A stretch of 37,177 nt of DNA. Origin: a virus. Within the stretch, counting starts at the first letter, position 1, and every line of letters begins with the position of its first letter. The stretch spans positions 1 through 37,177 of the IMG/VR virus record IMGVR_UViG_3300033149_005319; one strand, written 5' to 3'. The notes under the pieces are model-generated. The model was given only the letters and a program-made list of their open reading frames with translations, had not been told where the DNA came from and did no database searches. Positions 1-5,530 of the stretch are shown here, piece after piece. The translations under genes and the position numbers were made by a program.

Positions 1-41
1 TTGCAAATCCGTTATCGCGAGTTCGACTCTCGCCGGCGCCT
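1..41 (+). tRNA. 3' half of tRNA-Cys(GCA), partial, within att
   Basis: Bases 1-7 are TTGCAAA, an anticodon loop with anticodon GCA. Bases 8-12 (TCCGT) are the 3' side of the anticodon stem, 13-16 a short variable loop, 17-33 a perfect 5-bp T stem (GCGAG/CTCGC) with loop TTCGACT, 34-40 (CGGCGCC) the 3' acceptor strand, and 41 a T discriminator, as is usual for tRNA-Cys. CCA is not encoded. The 5' half lies outside the window. At the right copy (37064-37104) the preceding bases do not form the other half of the anticodon stem, so that copy is a remnant. Confidence 0.85.
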
Positions 42-114
42 CTTTCGCCGGATAACCGGGCAGCCCGTTGGGACACCCATCTTTTCCCGACGTGACTCTG
101 CCGGGATTTCCGGG
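1..114 (+). repeat. left attachment site (att direct repeat, copy 1)
   Basis: The 114 bases at the left edge are identical to the 114 bases at the right edge (37064-37177). The repeat begins at the anticodon loop of a tRNA-Cys and continues about 73 bases past the tRNA 3' end. Tyrosine integrases commonly use tRNA 3' halves as attB, and an integrase gene lies 1.4 kb inside. The 5' half of the tRNA is presumably just outside the window, so integration would restore the host tRNA. The alternative, an assembly overlap of a circular contig, is less attractive because the repeat starts exactly at a tRNA loop boundary. Confidence 0.85.
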
Positions 115-147
115 GGAATTCCCCGCCTCGACCTGAGAACGGACCGT

Positions 148-159
148 AAATCCGTTATC
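148..159 (+). repeat. short internal copy of att core motif (left)
   Basis: Twelve bases, AAATCCGTTATC, repeat positions 5-16 of the att core, 143 bp further in. A 10-base version is found 151 bp inside the right att copy (36919-36928). They may be integrase binding sites or relics of earlier recombination. Confidence 0.5.
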
Positions 160-160
160 A

Positions 161-449
161 GCAAAGGACGCGGAGGGGGCCCGGACTCTCGACAATCGGT
201 TCGTACCTGTTTGTTGCGTCTGTTACACCCGGGCCTCCTTCAGGTCCTTTGCCGCAAAGGACGCGGAGGGGGCCCGGACTCTCGACAATCGGTTCGTACC
301 TGTTTGTTGCGTTTTGTACACCCGGGCCTCCTTCAGGTCCTTTGCCGCAAAGGACGCGGAGGGGGCCCGGACTCTCGACAAACTCGTCACTGTTTGTTGC
401 GCTTTCTACACCCGGGCCTCCTTCAGGTCCTTTGCAAAGGACGCGAAGG
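161..449 (+). repeat. three tandem hairpin-forming repeats (93, 93, 87 bp) plus a partial fourth
   Basis: Units start at 161, 254 and 347, each with GCAAAGGACGCGGAGGGGGC, and a partial unit starts at 434. Each unit ends with the near reverse complement of its beginning (9-bp outer arms GCAAAGGAC/GTCCTTTGC and 7-bp inner arms GGCCCGG/CCGGGCC), so every unit can fold into a long hairpin with an internal loop that contains a GGA. The loop parts diverge more than the arms. Arms of neighbouring units also form a 9-bp palindrome across the junction. All unit lengths are multiples of three, so one frame stays open, but no good start or codon bias supports coding. Role unknown: RNA decoy, recombination or replication element, or terminator array. 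Confidence 0.85.
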
Positions 450-459
450 GTGAGATGAA

Positions 460-660
460 ATGGAAATGCCGAGCGTCAAGAACGTGGCCCGCGATCAAAA
501 GCGGAATATCACGTACGAGGTGATGGCCTACCGGGAACTCACGCGTGAAGAAGTCGACCGCGCGGTGCGCCGCTTCCTCTCTACGGAACGGGGATGGCCG
601 GCATGGCGGAATCTCGTGTGCACGATCGTCACCTTGGTCGGAGAGGACGAGTCGATTTGA
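460..660 (+). CDS. small hypothetical protein (66 aa)
   Basis: A 66-residue protein beginning MEMPSVKNVA directly downstream of the hairpin repeats. The purine-rich GAAGGGTGAG stands upstream of the ATG and can serve as ribosome binding site. The central part (TYEVMAYRELTREEVDRAV) reads as a real strand-helix domain with balanced composition, and the C-terminus is hydrophobic then acidic. No family recognised. Its 3' end overlaps by about 30 bases the convergent gene on the other strand. Function unknown; the place next to att suggests a lysogeny or excision accessory protein, which is only inference. Confidence 0.5.
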   Translation: MEMPSVKNVARDQKRNITYEVMAYRELTREEVDRAVRRFLSTERGWPAWRNLVCTIVTLVGEDESI

Positions 661-898
661 ACAAGGCGAGCACCTCGTCCTTGCCGAGCATCGCGCCCTT
701 GCGGCGCCAGGCGGCGACGATGACCTGCCAACGCTGCGGGGTGAGCTGAAAGCCTTCGGGCAGGACGCAGACGATCGGCATGCCCACGTCGTCCGCGTCC
801 TCCGGGGCAACCTCGAAATCCTCGGGCAACACGTAGACGCCCGGCTCGGCCATGTCGTCGGCAGGGACCCTCGATCGGCGCTTGGAGACATCGCTCAT
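629..898 (-). CDS. hypothetical protein (89 aa), possibly expressed in the lysogen
   Basis: Start ATG is at 898 reading leftward; protein begins MSDVSKRRSRVPADDMAEPG. A perfect TATAAT box lies six bases before the ATG, so transcription would start about at the ATG, suggesting a leaderless message. The protein has an acidic segment with repeated LPE(D/G)F motifs (VYVLPEDF, VCVLPEGF) followed by a basic helix (TPQRWQVIVAAWRRKGAML). This fits a small DNA-binding or antitoxin-like protein, but no family was recognised. It is one of only two - strand genes, both next to att, the usual place for genes expressed from a prophage. A longer start at 940 would lie upstream of the TATAAT and is less likely. 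Confidence 0.6.
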   Translation of the reverse strand: MSDVSKRRSRVPADDMAEPGVYVLPEDFEVAPEDADDVGMPIVCVLPEGFQLTPQRWQVIVAAWRRKGAMLGKDEVLALFKSTRPLRPR

Positions 899-904
899 GC
901 CGCC

Positions 905-910
905 ATTATA
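905..910 (-). promoter_or_regulatory. -10 box (TATAAT) of the - strand gene ending at 629
   Basis: Perfect TATAAT on the - strand, six bases upstream of the ATG at 898. No good -35 is visible at 16-18 bp. The spacing implies a leaderless or nearly leaderless transcript. Confidence 0.5.
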
Positions 911-942
911 ACAAGTCGCCCCGCGTTTGTTTATCGGCACCG

Positions 943-966
943 GCGGTGACAGCCTGTTGTCACCGC
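943..966. promoter_or_regulatory. 8-bp inverted repeat, possible operator
   Basis: Arms GCGGTGAC (943-950) and GTCACCGC (959-966) are perfect complements around an 8-base spacer. They lie about 35 bp upstream of the TATAAT of the leftward gene, a reasonable place for a repressor site. Confidence 0.4.
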
Positions 967-977
967 GGGGAGATTTT

Positions 978-1017
978 CTGGTGCCCTGCGTTCATCGCAA
1001 GAGTCGCAGGGCACCAG
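978..1017. promoter_or_regulatory. 13-bp perfect inverted repeat
   Basis: Arms CTGGTGCCCTGCG (978-990) and CGCAGGGCACCAG (1005-1017) with a 14-base loop. As RNA it is a very stable hairpin and is followed, after a G/A stretch, by a T-run near 1038, so it could be a + strand terminator or a dyad operator. Confidence 0.5.
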
Positions 1018-1194
1018 GGGAAACTTTCTCGAAAATTTTTTCGGATTCCGCCCGGATCGCTCTTGACGTATCCGGCGGAGTCGTTCTAATTGCGGGCGTA
1101 CAAAACGTGGCCCCGCCAGCGGGCCGCAAGAAAAACAGGTGCGAGGTCTCCCGATCTCTCCGGTCTCCCCCAAAAGCAGCCATCCGCCGCTAAC

Positions 1195-1272
1195 CTAGGA
1201 TCGAGGCCGAGCGTATCGGCGAATCTCGCCGAAAACGGCCGTCCGCACCTGCGGTGAGGCCGTAGATCCTAG
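1195..1272 (+). other. possible structured RNA or cruciform (three-way junction)
   Basis: Closing stem CTAGGATC (1195-1202) with GATCCTAG (1265-1272). Inside are a hairpin GCCGA/TCGGC (1206-1220, loop GCGTA) and a second arm CGGCC/GGCCG (1236-1240, 1258-1262) carrying CCGC/GCGG (1243-1254). All stems nest without conflict. It could be a non-coding RNA, an integrase leader or a DNA site. Confidence 0.35.
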
Positions 1273-1500
1273 TTCGGCAGCCCCCGGCGCCGCGTGCGCT
1301 ATGATCAGCGTCGATCCGCGCTGGTCGTACGCGCGCCGGCCCGGTAGCCCGGAAGCGGTGGTGCATCATGGCTGATCGCCGGGCCTTGATGGCAAACGTA
1401 ACTTTTCCCACGGACGATCCAAGCGGGCCGGCGGCTCGCACGGAGGTGGCCCGGCGTGGCGTCGGGTACGGGCCGCCGTCCGAGGGAAGGCGATTAGCAC

Positions 1501-2550
1501 ATGGACAGACCTACAGTACTCAGCCGACTCCGGCTGCGAGAGTTCTTCGATCGGGTCTTCGCCCCGCAGTTCTTGGTCGGCGCGGCGCCGGCGACGCTGC
1601 GGGGCTACCGCGAGACGCTCGCCCACTGGCGGCGTTGCACCAAGGACCCGCCGCTGGCCGAGATCACCGGCGAGACGCTCTCGCTGCTGAAGGCCCGCTT
1701 GCAGGACCCGGCCAACTTCCCGCCGCCGCGGGACGACCGGCCGCGGACGCTGCAACTGGAACTGTTTCCGATCCGCCCGCAGCGGCCGCGACGCCGCGGG
1801 CGGCCACCGAAGCCGCTCTCGCGGGCCTCCACAAACAAGCACCTGCGACACATCGGCGCGATCCTGGCCAAGGCCGGCCCGCCGGGGCCGCACAACCGGG
1901 ACGCCTTGGGCGTGTTGCCCACGGTGCCGTGGACCAAACCGGTCCGCGAGTATCGCCGTTTGCCCCGCGCGGTATCCGACGAGCCGCTGGCGGCCGTCTA
2001 CCGCGCGTGCGCTTACGCTCGCTATCCACGGCTGGAAGAGCCGGTCGGGCCGCAATACCGCGAGCATTGGTGGAAGGCGCTGATCACCACGGCGCTGCTG
2101 GTAGGATTCCGCCGCGGGGCCCTGCTCGATCTGCAATGGCCCGACGTCGACCTCCCGAGCAAGAAAATCCGGCTGCCGGCCGAGGCGGACAAGTGCCGCA
2201 GCGAGCGTCTCAAACCGATCACCTCGCTGGTGGTCGCCCACCTGGTGCGGATCCGCACGCCGGGGCCGCTGGTCTTTCCCTGGCCCCAGTCGCAATCGAC
2301 CTTCTACCGCCAGTGGCACCGGCTGCAGGACGCCGCCGGGATTGCGCCCGAGCAGCATTTCGGCCTGCACGATCTGAAGCGCGCGTGCGGCACGCGGTTG
2401 GCCACCGTCGCCTCGCCCTGGGCGGTGCAGCACCAACTCGACCACCGGTCGATCCACACGGCCAGACACTATATCAACCCGATCGAGGAACTGCAGCGAG
2501 CGGTCGAGCGAATGCCGGTTCCGGACGCGCTGATGGCCGATTTTCTCTGA
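1501..2550 (+). CDS. int: tyrosine recombinase integrase
   Basis: A 349-residue phage integrase that would recombine attP with the tRNA-Cys attB. An N-terminal core-binding SAM-like region (about 10-140) contains a basic Pro/Arg insert (RPQRPRRRGRPPKP). The catalytic domain shows Arg204 in LVGFRRGALLDL, a probable beta-hairpin Lys near 231, His290 in LHDLKRACGT, His315 in LDHRSIHTA and the nucleophile Tyr324 in ARHYINP. The second active-site arginine (HxxR) reads as Lys293 here. The start ATG follows GAGGGAAGG at good spacing. It is the first large gene inside the left att and is transcribed away from it, as usual. A long open frame starting at 1368 is a shadow of this gene. Confidence 0.93.
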   Translation: MDRPTVLSRLRLREFFDRVFAPQFLVGAAPATLRGYRETLAHWRRCTKDPPLAEITGETLSLLKARLQDPANFPPPRDDRPRTLQLELFPIRPQRPRRRGRPPKPLSRASTNKHLRHIGAILAKAGPPGPHNRDALGVLPTVPWTKPVREYRRLPRAVSDEPLAAVYRACAYARYPRLEEPVGPQYREHWWKALITTALLVGFRRGALLDLQWPDVDLPSKKIRLPAEADKCRSERLKPITSLVVAHLVRIRTPGPLVFPWPQSQSTFYRQWHRLQDAAGIAPEQHFGLHDLKRACGTRLATVASPWAVQHQLDHRSIHTARHYINPIEELQRAVERMPVPDALMADFL

Positions 2551-2689
2551 TCGCACGCCGACGTGTTGTTGTTTTGGCCGGTTGCCGGGCAGGACGCCCC
2601 GCGCCGGCCGTTTTTGTCTGTTCACCTTTTGTTGTTGCACCGGCGCCAAGGCCGGGCGCGCGTCAGGAGGGCCGCGCGTCCGGCCGGTT

Positions 2690-2730
2690 TTGGATTTCGG
2701 ATTTGTGATTTCAGATTTCAGATTTCAGAT
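2690..2730 (+). repeat. heptamer-type repeat, family A (GATTTCA/GATTTCG)
   Basis: About five units of GGATTTCG/GATTTCA. Other family A blocks lie at 3079-3120, 3996-4034, 6446-6478 (inverted), 10797-10880 (both orientations), 13196-13232 (inverted, inside a gene), 15725-15818 (both orientations), 24887-24955 (both orientations), 25401-25440 and 35796-35826 (inverted). They resemble the short tandemly repeated heptamers (STRR) known from cyanobacterial genomes. Confidence 0.85.
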
Positions 2731-2746
2731 GGAAAGGATCGTTCTT

Positions 2747-3103
2747 ATGCGTCCCGAAACTCGCGAAGCGCTGCGCGGGCTCTCGTTGGGCCCGGGCAAG
2801 CGGGTCCGACCCGGCGACCCGCTGGACATGCCGGCAGACATGTTCAACGCGATCCTCAACGCGGTCCGCACCTTCCCGGCGCAGCGCCGCTTGATCGAAC
2901 AACAGGCGGCCGAGTTGCAGGAGACGGCCGACTCGCTTCTGGCCTTCGCCGGTACGGTCTCCGAGGCCCTGGATCGCCTCGAGGCCCGCATCCGGGCGAT
3001 CGAAGATCCGGCTCCCGAGCCCGCGCCGAATGAGGTTTCGCCAACGGACCCGCCATCTCCGGCGACGGAGGAAGCCCCGATTGGATTTCGGACTTCGGAT
3101 TGA
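2747..3103 (+). CDS. small protein sharing a motif with the tail fibre protein
   Basis: Start chosen at ATG 2747, eight bases after GGAAAGGA; an in-frame ATG at 2729 lies in repeat DNA. The 118-residue product begins MRPETREALRGLSLGPGKRV. Residues about 17-43 (KRVRPGDPLDMPADMFN, then AILNAVRTF) match the N-terminus of the fibre protein at 32647 (KKVQPGDRMNIPAETFN). A coiled-coil-like helix follows (about 45-90), then a Pro/Glu-rich tail. The last residues (GFRTSD) are encoded by family A repeat DNA. No function is assigned; the shared motif suggests a virion-associated or structure-interacting protein placed oddly next to the integrase. Confidence 0.6.
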   Translation: MRPETREALRGLSLGPGKRVRPGDPLDMPADMFNAILNAVRTFPAQRRLIEQQAAELQETADSLLAFAGTVSEALDRLEARIRAIEDPAPEPAPNEVSPTDPPSPATEEAPIGFRTSD

Positions 3104-3152
3104 GGATTTCAGATTTCAAAGGAGACGAAGATGGCCGAGGAGAAAACCACCG

Positions 3153-3503
3153 ATGGACGCGAATGAACACGGAGCGGATAAGGTCGCGTGTCCGCTGGTA
3201 ACCGATCGAACGCGGTATTGCTGCTGTTGCGGCGCGCCGCGGGGAGTGGCACAGCGACGCGACTCGATTTCGCTGTGCGAGATCGTCCGGGTGGGCGAAC
3301 ACCGCCAGTTGCAGCGGCCGCCGGGGTTCTATTACGAGCAGTCACCGCAACTGGTCGCTTTCGTGAACGTCTACCGCAAGGGCGGGGCGTCCGAGAATCA
3401 ATACATCTGCGACGATTGCCTGAGGCTCAGCCTGCAGCGGACCCGGGCGATGCTCGATCGAATTCTGGGGCCCAAACCGGAGCACGACGATGCCGAGAGT
3501 TAA
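3153..3503 (+). CDS. small zinc-finger-type hypothetical protein
   Basis: A 116-residue protein with two cysteine pairs, CCCCGAPRG near residues 24-32 and CDDC near residue 90, the pattern of a split zinc knuckle. Most of the protein is polar with a short C-terminal helix (LQRTRAMLDRILG). The ATG at 3153 lies inside a dispersed repeat (CGATGGACGCGAATGAACAC), so the first residues MDANEHG are repeat-derived; a GTG at 3187 is a possible alternative. Just upstream (3121-3150) is a copy of the start region of the gene at 4046, truncated after eleven codons. It overlaps the next gene by 14 bases. No family recognised. Confidence 0.6.
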   Translation: MDANEHGADKVACPLVTDRTRYCCCCGAPRGVAQRRDSISLCEIVRVGEHRQLQRPPGFYYEQSPQLVAFVNVYRKGGASENQYICDDCLRLSLQRTRAMLDRILGPKPEHDDAES

Positions 3504-3777
3504 CGTGTACGTGGAACTGGTGTTTGAGGACATCGAGGCACCCACCGCTGATTACGCGTGCAGCCTCGGCGAGATTTGGTGTGGTGCCGTGTGGAAAGGA
3601 CCGGCCGCCAAGGCCGATGCGATCGGCTCTTGCGCCACGCGGCGTGTGGATGCAAACCCGCAACAAAGTTGTGCTCACGAACTGGAGCACGGTCGGCAAG
3701 GTTTTGTGCGCTGCCGGAAATGCGGCCGCGTCGGCCACGTCGTAGACGGACTGGTCGATTGGAACACCGAAAAGTGA
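3490..3777 (+). CDS. small hypothetical protein with C-terminal CxxC motif
   Basis: A 95-residue product beginning MPRVNVYVELVFEDIEAP, overlapping the end of the preceding gene, which suggests translational coupling. The C-terminal part contains CRKCGRVGHVVDGLVDW, half of a zinc ribbon; Cys and His residues earlier (CSLGEIWC, CAHELEHG) could complete it. No family recognised. Probably a small early regulatory or accessory protein. Confidence 0.55.
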   Translation: MPRVNVYVELVFEDIEAPTADYACSLGEIWCGAVWKGPAAKADAIGSCATRRVDANPQQSCAHELEHGRQGFVRCRKCGRVGHVVDGLVDWNTEK

Positions 3778-3794
3778 CAACTAACAACCACCCC

Positions 3795-3868
3795 GCCCGG
3801 GATGGCGATGGAGTGTCCAGCGAGGCTCATAACCTCGCCTCTCGCCGGTTCGATCCCGGCCCCGGGCG
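3795..3868 (+). tRNA. phage tRNA with CAU anticodon (Met or Ile2)
   Basis: Acceptor stem GCCCGGG (3795-3801) pairs perfectly with CCCGGGC (3861-3867). Anticodon stem CGAGG/CCTCG (3821-3825, 3833-3837) encloses loop CTCATAA, anticodon CAT. T arm GCCGG-TTCGATC-CCGGC (3844-3860) is perfect. The D arm is weak (TGG/CCA, three pairs) but its loop keeps GG. The variable loop is six bases and the discriminator is G; CCA is not encoded. It cannot be told from sequence whether it is methionine or a lysidine-modified isoleucine tRNA. It sits between two small early genes. Confidence 0.7.
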
Positions 3869-3916
3869 CTTCGCGGCAAGTCCACGACTATGCAGAAAGG
3901 AGGACGCTTCGATTGG

Positions 3917-4018
3917 ATGACCGATGCCAAGACAGAATGTTGCGCCGCGAACCTCCCCGGGTGGTCCCCGACGCGGCTCGGGGCCCGGGGCCGTTTTGGA
4001 TTTCGGATTTTGGATTGA
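3917..4018 (+). CDS. possible micro-ORF (33 aa)
   Basis: A strong AAAGGAGG at 3896-3903 precedes ATG 3917 by 13 bases. The frame reads MTDAKTECCAANLPGWSPTR and ends in family A repeat DNA (residues GFRILD). The Shine-Dalgarno is better than for many real genes here, but the peptide shows no recognisable feature; an ATG at 3890 is in the same frame. It may be a decayed gene start. Confidence 0.25.
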   Translation: MTDAKTECCAANLPGWSPTRLGARGRFGFRILD

Positions 4019-4045
4019 GGATTTCGGATTTGAAAGGAGACGAAG

Positions 4046-4444
4046 ATGGCCAAGAAGAAAACCGCGGGCCAGCCGGCCGGCCCCTCGCTGCTGGCGGCGA
4101 TCGAGTCCGCCGGCCAACCGGAACTCGACGAACTCCAGGCGGGCCTGGACGCCCTGGACGCGCAGATCCAGACGCTCCAGCACAAACGGCAGGCGATCGA
4201 GCAAGCCAAAAAGATGATCTCCATGAAACTGTTCGGCCGCCGCCAAGCGGCCGGGCGGGGCACGCAGGTCATCGAGCGCCAGCGGAAGATTGCCGAGTAC
4301 CTGAAAGTCTACGGACCGGTGGGGCCGAAGGCGATGGCCGAAGGCACTGGTATCCCGCTCGGATCCATGAACAAGTTGCTCCAACACGCATGGTTCCAAA
4401 AGACCGACGACGGCTGGGTCGTGACCGACCGCGCAGCCGCGTAG
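4046..4444 (+). CDS. coiled-coil plus winged-helix DNA-binding protein
   Basis: A 132-residue protein with a strong Shine-Dalgarno (AAAGGAGA). Residues about 25-62 are a heptad-rich helix (ELDELQAGLDALDAQIQTLQ) likely to dimerise. Residues about 78-130 look like a winged helix: RQRKIAEYLKVYGPVGPKAM, then a turn and recognition helix (GTGIPLGSMNKLLQ), then a wing ending DGWVVTD. This is the build of a small phage transcription regulator, so it is one of several candidates for the missing repressor or an early activator. No named family. The next gene is csrA, 72 bp downstream after a family C repeat. Confidence 0.7.
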   Translation: MAKKKTAGQPAGPSLLAAIESAGQPELDELQAGLDALDAQIQTLQHKRQAIEQAKKMISMKLFGRRQAAGRGTQVIERQRKIAEYLKVYGPVGPKAMAEGTGIPLGSMNKLLQHAWFQKTDDGWVVTDRAAA

Positions 4445-4451
4445 ACCCTAC

Positions 4452-4497
4452 CTGACCACTGAAAACCGAGAACTGAGAACTGAGAACTGAAAACTTA
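4452..4497 (+). repeat. heptamer-type repeat, family C (AACTGAG/AACTGAA)
   Basis: Runs of GAGAACTGAGAACTGAAAAC. Other family C blocks lie at 10644-10678, 12454-12482 (inverted), 24459-24489, 25449-25482, 29656-29678 and 32622-32646. They always lie in intergenic spacers. Confidence 0.8.
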
Positions 4498-4516
4498 CCG
4501 ATCAAGGAGGATCGTC

Positions 4517-4696
4517 ATGTTGGTCATCAGCCGAAAGGAAAATGAGGCCGTTGAGATCGAGAACATCAAGATCACGATCGTGAACATCCGGCGCGGCCGA
4601 GTGGCGATCGGGATCGACGCCCCCCAGGACCGCCGGGTCGTGCGGTCGGAAATCAAGACGAAAGGACGCAACGCAAATGAGCGTGACGGAGATTGA
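4517..4696 (+). CDS. csrA: CsrA/RsmA-family RNA-binding regulator
   Basis: A 59-residue protein MLVISRKENEAVEIENIKIT..., with the CsrA hallmarks: start ML(V/I)xxR with Arg6, a beta-rich middle, and RVAIGIDAPQDRRVVRSEI, where Arg43 aligns with Arg44 of E. coli CsrA. CsrA dimers bind GGA motifs in mRNA leaders, often over the Shine-Dalgarno, and change translation or stability. The start ATG follows AAGGAGGATCGTC, an excellent site. The 3' end overlaps the next gene by 20 bases. Few phages carry csrA; here it could redirect host metabolism or time phage genes, many of whose own leaders contain AGGA. Confidence 0.9.
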   Translation: MLVISRKENEAVEIENIKITIVNIRRGRVAIGIDAPQDRRVVRSEIKTKGRNANERDGD

Positions 4697-5051
4697 AGGA
4701 GCCGCCCGCTTCGCTTTCAAGAGGGACGACGGACAGTACGACGTCGTCGCCCTGATGCGGGCCCACGTCGACGCGGAAGGGGATCACACGGCGGCCGCGG
4801 CCGCGCTGTGCGAGCAGGCGATCGAGGTGGTCCGCGAGGTCCGACACCGAGTCGACCAGCGGATCGCCTGCAGGGAGGCCCGCCAGCGGAAGCAGCAACT
4901 CACGGACATGATCAAGTCCTGCGTAGTACAACTGGCGAGGTTGCGGGAGCGGCACCCGGAGTTGCGAGACGAGGAAGAGGAGGCGGAAGCGTCCGACGCA
5001 TCGCAGTCGGCGGCGTCCCAGCCCGTCGCCGAGACGGTCAAAGCGGCATGA
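4677..5051 (+). CDS. helical hypothetical protein
   Basis: A 124-residue, mostly alpha-helical protein, MSVTEIEGAARFAFKRDDGQ..., overlapping csrA by 20 bases and therefore probably translationally coupled to it. A long charged helix (about 45-105, VREVRHRVDQRIACREARQR) predicts a coiled coil; the C-terminus is acidic then Ala/Ser-rich and looks disordered. No family recognised. Coupling with csrA makes a shared regulatory role possible, but nothing in the sequence proves it. Confidence 0.65.
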   Translation: MSVTEIEGAARFAFKRDDGQYDVVALMRAHVDAEGDHTAAAAALCEQAIEVVREVRHRVDQRIACREARQRKQQLTDMIKSCVVQLARLRERHPELRDEEEEAEASDASQSAASQPVAETVKAA

Positions 5052-5157
5052 CCGGGAGCCCCGCCGGCCGCTGCGCGCCTGCCCCCGCGCACGCCGGCGG
5101 GGACTCTTGCGCGAAGTCTGAAGGAGGATCGAAGATCGGGGTGAGGGGTCACAACCG

Positions 5158-5508
5158 ATGCGCACGCAGACGCCAACCGATCTGTTGCGGAATCTGCTGC
5201 GGGATAAGCGGCTGACACCCGGGCCGAAACTCGCCTATCTCTGGCTCTGGGAGCACGCCGGCCGACGTCCCGGCCGGCTGGCCTTCCCGCTGGGCCTGCT
5301 GGGATTCGAACTGGGTCGATCACCCCGCACGGCCGGAGGCTGGCTCGAGTCGCTCGAGCGGCGCGATCTGATCGCCGTCTGCAACCGCGAGAACGGCGTC
5401 TGGACAATCCACCTCTATGGGCCCTACCCCGGCGACGGCCCCGCGCCCAAGCCGCCCGACCCGCAACGGCGGCTACCCTTTGAATTCGGGCTGCCTGCGG
5501 AATCGTGA
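5158..5508 (+). CDS. winged-helix protein, paralogue of the putative replication initiator
   Basis: A 116-residue protein whose residues about 8-95 match the N-terminal domain of the next gene: PKLAYLWLWEHAGRRPGRL against AKLAYLWLWDLAGGRPGRL, then a second helix pair (LGRSPRTAGGWLESLERRDL) and a wing (ENGVWTIHLYGPYP). This is a helix-turn-helix/winged-helix domain of the kind found in phage replication initiators. It lacks the C-terminal partner-binding part, so it may be a modulator that competes for the same DNA or dimerises with the long protein. Upstream is GAAGGAGGATCG at 5119-5130. Confidence 0.7.
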   Translation: MRTQTPTDLLRNLLRDKRLTPGPKLAYLWLWEHAGRRPGRLAFPLGLLGFELGRSPRTAGGWLESLERRDLIAVCNRENGVWTIHLYGPYPGDGPAPKPPDPQRRLPFEFGLPAES

Positions 5509-5530
5509 GCGAACGGAGAGAGGGATATCC

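Larger units (their letters stand above)
899..1500. other. 602-bp non-coding regulatory region before the integrase
   Basis: No convincing gene. It holds a TATAAT for the leftward gene, two inverted repeats (943-966 and 978-1017), an A/T-rich patch (about 1020-1045), a weak + strand promoter candidate (TTGACG at 1063-1068, TCTAAT at 1085-1090, spacer 16) and a structured element at 1195-1272. Open frames here are short or lie in the wrong frame of the integrase. The likely function is control of integrase and the leftward gene. Confidence 0.6.

Noticed and set aside
161-449. CRISPR array
   Set aside because: Units are about 90 bp with hairpin arms, not 25-40 bp repeats with unique spacers, and no cas genes exist.
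1-453. Open frame with three 31-residue repeats over the tandem DNA repeats
   Set aside because: No start signal, other frames are also open, and conservation follows hairpin arms rather than codons. Unit lengths divisible by three may be chance.
927-1193. 88-codon + frame in the integrase leader
   Set aside because: Crosses both inverted repeats, no ribosome site, no recognisable feature.
1366-2708. Long open frames on both strands over the integrase (1368-2708 + and 1366-2649 -)
   Set aside because: Arg/Pro/Gly-rich shadows of a high-GC gene; the integrase frame holds all catalytic motifs.
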